Shown here one piece after another: positions 36,391-49,100 of a stretch of 64,000 bases of DNA. The DNA comes from Heliopora coerulea (Eukaryota > Cnidaria > Anthozoa > Scleralcyonacea > Helioporidae). The stretch lies in assembly GCA_030142905.1 (NCBI GenBank), contig JASJOG010000015.1, positions 2,788,501-2,852,500 of the forward strand. Reading direction: 5' to 3'. Made by a program: the position numbers and the translations under genes. The notes below the pieces were generated by a model, which searched no databases, was not told the origin of the DNA, and saw only the letters and a program-made list of their open reading frames with translations. Every line of letters begins with the position of its first letter. The stretch's first letter is position 1.

Positions 36391-39300
36391 ATGATGAGAA
36401 TTTTGCCTGGTCCCAGTTTGCGCATTTCTGGATTTTCACTGAAAAGATTCAAGTCAAGCGTCAGTTCTATGAAATCGAAATATGATGCAATTGTTGTTGG
36501 CGCGGGTAAGTAAAAGATTGTCAAGGCAGAGATATTGTTAAGACAGATGAATTGTAATCAGAAGTAACGCAAGTTTAGACTGAAATGAACAATCCATTTT
36601 ATAGGGCATAATGGTTTGGTTTCTGTAAGTATTATATATGTATTTCAATGTTTTATTTAAGTATGAATTTTACTTAATGTACGATACGTTTCTTCATTTA
36701 CCGAAGGGGTTATTCTGACTACCACATATCACAAGAGAGAAAGGACATCTTTCTCTCAACATTTTTTGTTTTCTTTTATTCGGTGACTTTTTGCCCCTTT
36801 CACGCCCATCATTGTTACATAGGGTATTCTCTTATTTATCCCACCTTTTATTATGTTCTCCTCATACAATCTGTCAGTTATTTTAGCCAGTTTAGTGTAC
36901 TACAATATGCATGTGGATGGGTCTTTCACTCTACAGGGTGGTCAGTCTAATTTTTATTAATATAAAAATACTCAAATGTATAGCCATCAATACATAATGA
37001 TTCCTCAGGTATGTTCAATGGTTTGTCAATGCTTGGCATGGGCATTGCATGGGATGAAATAGGGGGACTAGGTTGAAAAATGGGTGTGGCACACATGCTG
37101 CAAACCTAAAAATTGATTTTAGATTTATAATTCTCTGTTAATAGTTTTATTGAAGCAACTCATCAGATTAGACAAAAAAGGAAAAAATACATAGGGTTAA
37201 TTGCAGTAAAGCCTAGTTTTCCCAAGTGTACTCAAATGTGTCAGAGTTATTATGCTAATTCATTTAAGGGGGCAGGTCCCTTGCTTTTTAGAACTTGGAG
37301 CAATAGAACTTGGAGCAATAGCCCTTGGCTTCTCTTATGGACAACTATGGAACTGGGCTTTGATCAGCTGTAAAGTTCCATGAAGTCCAGATCTGGACTA
37401 TGGTCTTCCAGATGAGAAAACTTGCTTTATGTTATAACTTCTACAGTAATAATGTTTGAGGTGTAAAGGTTGAGTTACACTCCAGTTATTTTGTAACTGT
37501 ATAGGCTGCATATCTCCAGAAAGCAGGTCTTAATGTTCTAGTCCTTGAACAGAGGCATGTTATTGGTGGAACAGCAGTGACAGAAGAAATCATTCCAGGT
37601 ATACTCAATATAACATTGGACAATGGGACAGGCTGGGGTATTAGTTAAGAGAACCTCATGTATCAATGATTCTTCCAGTTGTTTATGTTTGGATTTTAAT
37701 GAATTGTAAGTTTGACAAATACAGTAGTCAACTCATCAAAACAAATCAACTAAATTACATTATTTGGCTTGACATGGTCCTGCCTAATTGAAAACTTCAA
37801 GTAATATAGTGATAAATGGACACCATAATATTGTACTATTAACCTATTTCAAAATGGGGTAAGCATGCATTTCAGACAATTAGTTTTACTTTACCGAGTA
37901 TGGGTATGGAACCTTTAATTTTAGCCTTAACTTTAACCAAGGTTAAGGCCATTTAGGGGTAAGGGTGCATTTTAGAATTTTGTTCTGGACAACACCAGAT
38001 ATGTTTGATTCAGCAGAGTGGGAAGCATATCCCTTAATGTGTTAATATTCCATTTTTCAAAAGCACAGGCATGGTAATAAGGGCATCCACTAGGTATATC
38101 CAGTTCAAAATTAGGTCTGTTTTCCAATGCATACCACCCTTTAATGAGTTTCACCTCCCTCATGAATAGAATAAATTCTGTTAGAACCAAAGGCACTTAT
38201 TCAGGTAAATAAGTTTCCTGGGGTGACATTTCACAGAAGACTCAAGTTTCTGAAGAACAACGTAGGTTAGTTTTTTTTACTAAAATGCTGTATTATTTTT
38301 TGTAGGGTTCAAATTTTCGAGAGCTTCTTATCTGCTGAGCTTGCTTAGACCTCAAATTATTAATGATTTAGAACTAAAGGTATAGAAAGTTCTTAACCTC
38401 ATGGCACTTATATGCTTAAATGCATTACTGGGTTAACAGTACATCTTTTTCATTTCAATGTTTTATTTTCAGAATTTTGGCCTGAAACTTTACTTCAGAG
38501 ATCCAAATTATTTTACACCTTTGAATGATGGACGATACCTGCTGCTCAGTGCAGATGAAGAAAAAAATTATGTGGAAGTTTCTAAGTTTTCCAAACAAGA
38601 TGCCAAGGTTTGACATTAGCCTGAATAAAATTCCAAACAGCTACCTGAGGCAGTGATGGGTTATGGTAAAATTAAGATTAAAATTAAGAATTAAAAATGT
38701 AACATACCTATGTAAACTTAATATTGTGGTTATTATTAACTCTAATTTTTATATGTGATTTAGAGGCTGCCACTTTATGAAAGCACTCTCAGTAGATTAG
38801 GTACTGTGTGGATGTATCTCAGATTTCACTATGTTTATTTTGTATTGAATATTGAATATACTTGGATGTACTGTGCCAGCAGGGAGTGTGGGCCTGGAAC
38901 ACGTCCACTTCTTTGTACATTGATCATCAGGGAAAACCTTGACTAAAACTAAATGATGAAAATTACTCTATTTCAGAATCATCCTCAGGGTATTATGAAA
39001 CAAAAACTTCACAATTAACCAATTGTGAAGTTTTCATTTAACACAACCATTAATTGTGAAGTTTTCATTCCAAAATTACTCTGTTTTACCAGAAAGAGGC
39101 TTGGTTGGTCAGTAAAACAGGGACAGGTTGCCATACAGTACTATTATTCAAAGGGAAATTATCTCTGAAGTGCCACTGGATACGTAGATGGCATACAATC
39201 ATAATTTTGAAAAAATCAAGAAATGTTCTTCTGTTTCCATTAGGTGAAAGAAATGTAAACCAAAACCTGCCCTGTCTTTTATGTGTTGGTTGATCATGTC

Positions 39301-42300
39301 AGGTCCAAACTGTGTCATACTCTGAGATGTTCTAAGTCTTGGAGTTGATTTGACTTTACATATTGAGAATTCTTTGGTCCAACAAATGATTGGTGAAGCT
39401 TTTGTGTTTTTGATACCCGAATATAACGGGGTAGGAGGGGAATGAAAATAAAAAGAAATTTTTTCCCAAAGTTGCAGCCCTAGGCAGTATAGTTCCACAG
39501 GACATGATTGCAGAAGGGAAATTTTGAGCGTGTAGAATGAAACTTCTCTTAGAATAAATGCAATAATGCAACTTCAAGGCTTTCTGGTAGGACTTGAACC
39601 CACAACTCTTTTGCTTCACTGGCTCCTTGAGCATAAATGATAAAGTTTGTCTTAACACATCATGTTTGTTTCTATATTTAAGACCCCTCTTGAACTATCC
39701 CAAGTACTTTTAATAACTCGGACTGTGAGAACTTACCTTTATTAATAGTTGAAGCAATAGCACCTTTGCTGGACAACCCTCCTGTAGATTTCAAGTCTTT
39801 GGTGAAGGGATCACTGCAAGAAAAAATAGAAACGCTACCGTCACTGAGAGCATTACTGAAAACAGGTAAGTCACAAAACCCCGTCAAAGTAGGTTTCATT
39901 TTCACACAACTTTTCCTAAATCATGGTGTCATTTCATCAACAGTGTGCCTGTAGGTTCTGTCACTATGGAACTGGCACCCTTAATAGGGGTAGTGACCAG
40001 TGGTGGTTTCAGCCATGAAGATGGAAAATGTGGTGATTGTATCTTGATGGTGACAAGTGGTTGATTAGAGGTATACATTTGTAGAAAAGATAGATTAGTG
40101 TTAAGCTACAGCGATTTGTAGTAGGGTGGTGAACTTGTGATAACCAGCAGCTTCTTTGTGAAGTTAACCAATTCAGGAGGTAGTTGTGACGTCTGAGTGT
40201 AACAAAACGTGGTTGGTTAATGCGCCAAAATAAATACGACTGCTAAGTTCGCAGAGGGTCGGGCAGAAAGTTTCGGCTGAGAAACTTGCAAATATAAGTT
40301 GCCAGGAAAGGAAGGACGTATAGTTGTGGAAGTTCGAATTCTAATCGTATTTTTAAACATATTTTACTTTTATTAATCACAGTTTATTTTTACAGTTAGA
40401 AAACTTGGAAAGGATCTGCCTCTGTTTTATGATCTAGTGACCGCTCCCGCAACAAAGATGAGTATTTTTCGACGCACTGAATTGCTGCTTTGTTTTCGTA
40501 TAGATAATCCAATCTTAGTAGGAACATATTCTTGCTCTGGATTGCTATCTAAGTGTCATGTATGGGAGGCTTTAGAAAGACATTGTTTCCACGTTCATCA
40601 TTTGGTTACGCAGTTCTCATATTAGACTAATTCTTGAGATCAGGGAATAAAGTTGTCTTGGTGTCGGAGTTACAAATTTTGGTTCACTTTGTTTCTTGAG
40701 TCTAATTCCCCTTAGATCTAAGTTATTTTAATCTTTGATTTAACGTCATATTAATTTCTTTCACTTTTGCAAATTTTGGATAAGTGGTTTGAGTCTGAAC
40801 CTTTGAGAGCCTGTCTGGCGATGGATTCGATAATTGGAGCAACCTGTAGTCCTTCAAGTCCCGGCAGTGCGTAAGTTGAGAATGTTTTTTTTTATGTATT
40901 GTATGACTGATACGAGGTACATCGAGAGCTAGGTAAAGTGACCTTAAAATCACGAGCGTAAAATTTTAAGGGAAAGTGAATTGTTTGCCTTTCGTGGGAG
41001 GTTTAAAGAAGAAAAAAGAGGAACGAATAATTGACATTAAAACATCATATATGTTGATTTCACACTTAATTTTTTTTTCTTTGAAATGTTATAATTTATA
41101 AATCGGAGGCCAAGGATGAAATGACAAATTACGGGCCAATTTCTATCATATCGGTAGTTGCAAGAATTTTTGAAAAGCTAATCTACAACCAGATCTATGA
41201 ATATTTAAACAACTATAACTTACTAACAAATTCCCAACATGGCTTTCGACCTTTTCATTCAACAGTTACTGCGTTATTAGACATTACTAATAAATGGTAT
41301 CAAAGTATTGATATCGGCAAAATTAATGGGGTCGTATTTTTGGATCTCAAAAAAGCATTTGATACTATTGATCATGATATTTTGTTAGATAAAATTGGAT
41401 ATTATGGAATTAAGGGGTCTGCGTATTCCTGGCTAAAGTCTTATCTGTCAAACAGGACCCAGTATTGCTATGTGAATGACAACCAATCTAGCCCGTTAAT
41501 ATTGAAAACAGGTATACCACAAGGTTCAGGCTTAGGACCATTGTTATTTCTTATATACATCAATGATTTACCAAATTGCTTAGAAAAGGCAGAATCGCAT
41601 TTGTTTGCTGACGATACTCAAATTGCAACAGCAAGCCATGATATAAATGAAATTGTTCTTAATACGTACGCTCTCAAGCTATTCTCTCAGAAAAACTTTT
41701 CTGAGTCCCTGACAGGAATCGAACCCGTAACTTTCTGATCGCCGGTGAGATGCTCTAACCATTGAGCTACACAGACTCAGATGGTGAGCGAAGGTTACAT
41801 TTGTGAACTAGTTGTGAACCAGTTGTGAACCATCTATACGAACCAGTTCACAAATGTAACCTTCGCTCACCATCTGAGTCTATGTAGCTCAATGGTTAGA
41901 GCATCTCACCGGCGATCAGGAAGGTTAAGGGTTCGATTCCCGTCAGCGACTCAGAAAAGTTTTTCTGAGAGAATAGCTTGAGAGCGTACGTATTAAGAAC
42001 ATTATAACCTACCAAGCTACCACAATTACATCATTGATTAATAAATGAAATTGTTGAAACATTGAGCGATGATTTAAATAATGTTGCGAATTGGTTGTCC
42101 ACAAGCAAATTAACTCTTAATAAAAGCAAAACGGAGTACATGTTCATTGGTTCTAAGAGACGATTGAGCCAATTAACATTTAACCCAACTATATATGTAG
42201 GAAATTTCAATGTTAAAAGGGTAGAAAAGACAAAATCCTTGGGTCTGAATACAGATGAGTCTTTGAGCTGGAATGCGCACATTGATTACATTATAAGTAA

Positions 42301-43079
42301 AGTCACTTCAGGTCTTGGTATTCTTCGACAGTTACGAGATACGGTTGATTTCTCTACCTTACTAGTTATATACAATTCGTTAATCCAACCGTATTTCGAT
42401 TATTGTGCACAAATATGGGGTTGTCTCGATAGTACATTATCAAATAAACTACAGAAACTCCAAAATAGAGCATTTCGTATAATTACTAGAGAGAGTTATT
42501 CAACAAGATCAACTGACATTCTAAGTAGACTAAATATTTCAAATCTTGAGCAAAGAAGAAATCAGCAACTTTCGATTCTTTTGTACAAAATAAATAAGAA
42601 ATTGGTCCCCGACTACTTGGGAGATATGTTTACAAATACCTGTGATATACATAATCATAATACTAGGCAGTCAGATGTCAATTTGGCTTTGCCAAAGCCA
42701 AGAACAAATTATATGAAATGCTCATTTAGCTATAGAGGCGCAGAAAATTGGGATACATTACACAATAGCCTTAAAAAATCAGAAAGCGTTACCACTTTCA
42801 AATCTTTGCTAAGACGTAACATGAGATAATAAAATATATATGCACACATTTATCTACATGCACCGATGCACGCGTATATATATATAACTGTATTTCAATA
42901 TAATTTATATTTGTTTTTATTGTGATTTGTTTATCTATTAATTTTAGTTTTATTATTGTAAAAAGTAGTTAAGAATAATTTCTTAATTCTTGTAAATAAG
43001 CACGGCCAGTTGGAAGATCACTCTTTTCTTTTCTTTTCCCTTTTATAACAGTGAAATTGTACCGTGTAAAAATATAGTA

Positions 43080-43121
<42 letters not shown>

Positions 43122-46100
43122 TATTATAATTATTGGTACGCGGACATTTGGTCGACAGACATTTGGCCGACAGGACATCACAAAAAAAAGGAAAGAAAGG
43201 ATGACTCATAGGTATTGTTATCTAATTATTCCAACTTTCCTATAAATATCAGACATGATGTGATTGCACACAAGCGATGGAGTTCGTTAAGACCACACGA
43301 GGGGGCCAGACACTCCTTTACGAAGGTTATGCATATATCATGGATAGAAAGCAAAACTCGTTGACTTACTGGGATGTGAAAAGAAAGAATGCACGAGCAG
43401 GTTAACAACCGAGAATAACAATTTGAAAAATTCACCATCTGTGCATAGCCATCTACCTGATCCCGGCAGAATAGCCGTACACGGTCGTGTTCAGAATGAT
43501 TTACCCCGTACCAACAATTCAATAGAAGGTTGGCATAGAGCCTTTGACCAACGCGTTGGCATTACCCAGCCAACTATCCGGAGGCTTGTAAATAAAATAC
43601 GAAAGGAACAAGCCAACAATGAAATTATTTTGGTGTAGCTATCTGCTGGAGTCTCCGTCGGCCCACCGAAGAAAAGATATCAAGCCCTCAACATGAGACT
43701 TAAAGAAATTGTAGGGGACTTAGATCTGAAGAAAAAAACCAATACCAGCCGACAATTTGAAAAAATATAAAACAAAACATAATCCGAAGATCAGCATCTT
43801 GAAAAATCCAAGATATGGATCGAAATAAGTCTGACGATGATTTTGTAATAAAATCGAAGTATCACAAACTCATTTCTCGTCTTGTTTCAATCCATATCTT
43901 GGATTTCTCAAGATGCTGATCTTCGGATTATGTTTTGTTTTATATTAGATCTGAATACCGAGAGCTTTTTGAACTTTTTATGTGCTATTGCACATAATCT
44001 GTAAATCACGTAAATTCTCAAGTAGCTTAATTACTTACTAGCATTACCTAATTTCTTAGTAACTAAAAATAGTCTGTAAGCAATGTGTGAAGAATATAAT
44101 AAATGTTCTTAGATATCAAAGTACGTTTTCATAAATTTTGAAGTGGCCCGGCTGTCGGTGAAATGTCCTGTCGGCCAAATGTCCGGCCACGATGTTATTT
44201 GAGTTGTGGAAGGAATTGAACCGATGAAGACTTGGCTAAACGTTATAACGTTGTTGTACAAATCTAGGTAAGAGCCTGACAGTGGCAAACGTTTCTCACC
44301 CTCTGTTAGCTAACGTTGTAAAACAGTTTTTTAAAATTTGTTTTGGTTGAGCGTCGGAGGAAGGTTTGCTTTCGGTCAAACACTCTGCCCGACAAATGAA
44401 AAGGGGCGAGAAATTTTGGTTTGTGTAGCCGGATTTCTTACATTATTAGTCAACGTTGTTTGCTAATATTGTATAAAGTTGCATAAATGTTCAGTAGAGT
44501 CATAGCCTTCTGAACTTAGTAATTTTTGCTTCAATGTTTTTAACATTAAATCGATAAAGTTATTAAATATATGTGTGGTTGAAGAGCCATGATTGGATTA
44601 GTATAAATACCAGTACTCATTTTCAGAAAAATTGTGATTAAGTAGTTGTCTTTTGATTTTAGATATGTCCTTCTCCATCACGTCATGGGAGACCTTGAGG
44701 GACGGAAAGGGAGTTGGGCGTACGTTGAGGGCGGAATGGGAAAGCTTTCTCAAACTATTGCTGACTCTGCCTCATCTATGGGAGCCACGATAATGACTGA
44801 CAAGGTTAGCAAGGCAGTGATCAGGAAAAGATTTAAATTTAGTTGAAAATTAGTCAAAATGTTCTACCCCTTGTAATCGATGATGATTCCTTGTCTTATT
44901 GTTTTTCAGCCAGTTGTGTCCTTCATTCTTGATGGCTTGTCAGAGTCTGTTCGCGGTGTGGCATTGGAAGATGGCTCAGAAATCCAAGCTGACATTGTGC
45001 TTTCGAATGCAACTCCTAAAGTTACATTCTTGGATCTTCTTCCAAAAGTATTTTTTACTTATACCATTTGTAACACAGAAGAATATTTGAAACGTACTTT
45101 CACCTTTGGTGTCAAATATTCCTCCAATTATAAGCTAGCCTGCATTGTTCACATTTCATAGACTCCCTTTAACCATGTGGGTACTATATGTTCTTACTTA
45201 TAACAAATCCAGCCACCTCACCTTCTTGCTGACAATATGCCCACCAAAAGTTTAGAGGTGCTTGCTGGATACTATGAAATAGTGATATTTCGATTTTATT
45301 GCAAAATCATCTTCAGACCAAGTCTTTATTGCAAAATCATCTTCAGACTTGGTCTGAAGATGATTTTGCTGGATACTGCAGCGCGGAAACTGGATGGTCA
45401 AGCACGGTTCTCTCAGGTCCTCCAAGAAAACAGGTTTTTTTTTGGCTGAATTATCCTAGCACTATACTGTATTCCTGACCAAACATTAGGGCTATAAGGG
45501 GTGGTCCTATCTGGATCTCTAAGCCTACGCTTCGAGGAAAAACAGTTTAGTTGTAATGGATAGAGACAATCAGACACTCTTGTCTTATTATTAGCAATAG
45601 ATAATCTCCCTGAACCTTCCTGAAAAGGTAATCTTTTTTTTTTTAACGGAGACTTTACTCACAATTTTTTGTTTTTACACTTAGGCAGCTGTGTTAGATG
45701 AACTTCGAATGAATATCTCCTGTTATCGCTATGACTCTCCAGTTACTAAAATTAACGGTATGTCTGATCTAATACACAATAATCTCGCCACAGTTCAGCA
45801 CATATAGTAAACTGAGAGCTGGGTTTAAGCTGCCGTTCGCCACATCGCCAAACACTAATCAGAGTAATTATGGCAAATCTGTTTTAGAAGATATTCTCGT
45901 AGACGTTAATGTGATGTACCTCAGACCAAACTCGAAAACTTTCGATAAAGAGCAATTACCACCCTCAAACACATATACCAAGTCGAAAAATTGCCAAGCT
46001 AAACGCGTTACGATTGGTCACCAAAGCCATCTTAAAGATGTTAACCATGCATAACTGGATTGGAAATGATGCCTAGGGGTTTCCTAACCGTGGTTCAACC

Positions 46101-49100
46101 TATCAACAACTTTGTAAATGATTGTGATAAAGGCGCTCTGGGCTGCCACTATGGACCACTGAACTGTGGTATGACTGGAAGGCTAAGTTGAGATAATCAT
46201 TAGACCAAAGCCGAAAATGTTCGCCACGGATGCCTTTTTGGCTGTCAAATTCTGTCTCCTGATACCCAAATGATCGGGTAGGCGACTTAAACTGACGACA
46301 ATTTTTATGATTGTTTGATTAAATGAATTAAAGTAAACGAATTGAATAAATAAGTAACATGATATAAATAATATAATATCATATAAATAATATAAATAAT
46401 TATATAACACATTACAATATAATAATAATAATAATAATAATAGAATCTAAGCTCGGTATGACACTACCATACTTTACGTGGACTTGAATAAATGAATTTA
46501 TGTAATTTTACGTGGTAAAACATAAATCGCGCCAGTTATAATTCACCCACCTGGACCCGCCACTATGGAACAGTATAAAAAGGTTCATTTCGATATAATT
46601 TTTCCAGTTGCCGTCGACAAGTTGCCGAATTTCCTTGTCCGCCCAAGCAAGGAGACCGGCGAGCCGTCGGATCATCATAGGTGTACCATCCATGTGAACG
46701 TGGAATCCCTGAGTAAAATTGAGGAAGCTTATGTGGACTGTTTACAAGGAAAAACGTCTGACCGGTAGGAGAATTAGTTTTGAAAAATAACAGACTTGTA
46801 TGATGATTAAGATCAGAATTATGCTGACAGAGGAACGAATTAGACAGATGAAAAAGCAAGCAGACTAATGGTTGGAAAACAGGAATGAACAAATGTGTAC
46901 ACCTGCCTTATGGGCTGACAGAATGACCGACAAATGGATGGATAGACAAAAAAATGATCAAAGAACCGAAGAGACAGAAAAACAGACTACTGAACGGACA
47001 ACCAGACTACTGAACGGACAGGCAGACTTTAATCAAAGTGAATACGACATATTAATTTACGTCAGTTAACTGTAAGTATATTACATCGCCTCATTGTTGC
47101 TTCTTCACATTCTGTTTACCTAGCCCACTGATTGAAATGTGTATTCCTTCATCGCTGGACCCGACCCTGGCTCCCCGTGGATGTCACGTAATATCCCTCT
47201 TTACCCAGTACACCCCTTACCATCTCAAGGAGGGTACCTGGACCGACGAGAGGCGAAATGCCTATGCAGACAAAGGTGGGTGACATGTACACGAAAGTTT
47301 CCGATTTCCGAGTTCATAAGATAAACTGTTTCTGTACGATCCGTGGACATCAATGGAACTTCAGAATTCCAAGTATTTCTATCATCAGCTTGTCTTCAGG
47401 GGCGTACAGGCCCGAGGGGATTGTGAAAACTTCCACCTTTTGATAAATTGCTAAGTAAAATGGACAGTCGGCAGGGCAAAACGTGACTGGTTGGTAAAAT
47501 ATGTTGCAAAATTGTACTGTCCGTGAAGTAGGCTAGGTTGGTCGGTCGGTAAATGAGACTAATGTATCTGATACCAAGGAGGCTAACAGACATATTAGCG
47601 AAATTGGCTACACGTGTATGGTGAACCGCGTACTAGGCGGCAAGGTGAAACTGATAAATCAGTTGAAATGACCTCGTGTTTGAGACCTGAACTACAGTGA
47701 TATGTGAGACTTAACACGTTTCTTTAAGTTAATGTGTTGATTTTCATTTGATGCTTCGTCGAGTAAGAACAACTCTGAATCCAACCGTCAGGCGTGGTTC
47801 CAAGAGCCTCTGAAGTAAATTCCTTATGCAAAGTAGTGACCTTGATTATGCTTCAACGGATGTAAAAGAAAAAAAAAACAACTTGTGGTTGGCAACTCGA
47901 TATTTATCTTTTACATGAGGTGCCGAACTGGTAAACACATTAAAGGAAACACGTGCAGGAAGATCTTTCCTGTGAGTGCAAGAGACGTGACTTTCTGTCA
48001 CTTTTGAATAAGAACATCTTTTGACTCAGTAAAATTCTCGTATCCATCTTTTGACTTACGTTGGGAAATCCCTGAAGTCCTATTTCGTTCCAAAAGGCAA
48101 GATCACAAATGGTAAAAAGCATTGAATAGAAAAAAGGTCAAGCTCTACCCAGCAAATCAAACAAAAGGAAAAACAACGACAGACACATCGCTGGGCCTTC
48201 CTTAGTTTGGCTGAAATAGCAATTAAAAACGATGCTGCTTTAGTCTATTATGCTTCAAGACTGCACGAAAGTCGTGAAGATTGTATTATATTTAAAACTA
48301 AAAGGCAATAGGGAAAAAATGTGTCGTTTTGGTCCGAATTGTCCGACCTTAGTAAAACTGAAAGTGCTTGAAGTGATAACAGACGTTTAGTGATTTTGTT
48401 AAATATGATACGAGGGCAATTGCTCCGAAAGGCTAAAGTTTTGGCCCCCTCTTGCGGACTAGACAAAACAACTACTCAACTCACTGAAGGCAGCCAAACG
48501 TTTCAAAGTAGGCCGTCATTCATTCGGGGACATGATCAGAGTATAATAAGCTGGGGAATATGAATTGCTAAACTTTCTTTCAATCCATAAGATGAAGTAA
48601 TGTACGAGTTACTTCAGCGCATAGTAGACTGAACAATGCTGTAATGACAGTTTTTTTCATGAATGAGCCACATTGAACCAACAATATTGTTCAGCACTCA
48701 TGAACCGACAACGGCTGTTCTTAGTTATTGGAACACCGGAAGATGGGCTCATACAATAGACCATGTTCAATGATGTTAATTTGATTTTTACAGTATTGCT
48801 GGATGAATAGTGCCATAATGATAGCTATAATGGTCGAACAACATTGTTGACAACTTCTCAAGAAGTGTACTGCCCCGTTTCGCACGTTCACACCTTTAGC
48901 GCCAAAACACTTTTTGAAAGTGCACTTTCAGGCTTGTTATAAAACAGGATATTGACAAGCTGTCTATTTTGTTTGTTCAACTGCTTCAGCGTAGTCGCTG
49001 ACGGATGATGTGCTAATCCTTTGAGTCATGAAACTCCATGATTATACGCAAGCATCAAGCCTACCAGATATAAACCGTATTTCAAAGGCCGCTATAGTTT

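Larger units (their letters stand above)
41100..43125 (+). mobile_element. 5'-truncated LINE (CR1/L2/Jockey-like) with (TAA)n tail
   Basis: Non-LTR retrotransposon fragment in the PYROXD2 intron between exons 9 and 10. It begins inside the reverse transcriptase ([17 protein letters not shown]) and keeps the RT to the C-terminal stop at 42829. A 3' UTR and an AAT/TAA trinucleotide tail follow, ending near 43125. The endonuclease part is missing, as in typical 5'-truncated LINE copies. A SINE dimer interrupts the coding region at 41658-42040. Confidence 0.85.
43137..44192 (+). mobile_element. MULE-type DNA transposon relic
   Basis: The ends carry inverted, internally repeated blocks: left CGGACATTTGGTCGACAG then ACATTTGGCCGACAGGACAT, right the complement (ATGTCCTGTCGGCCAAATGT then CCGGCCACG). 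Between them is a C-terminal fragment of a MULE-family transposase. A separate palindromic element is inserted at 43731-43944. It lies directly after the LINE tail in the same PYROXD2 intron. Confidence 0.7.

Noticed and set aside
39199..39658. Overlapping minus-strand open frames of about 100 codons
   Set aside because: They lie in a PYROXD2 intron, are mutually overlapping, and have no domain or splice support.
46375..46445. ATAT/AAT-rich stretch as a possible element
   Set aside because: Simple AT-rich microsatellite without ends or an open frame.
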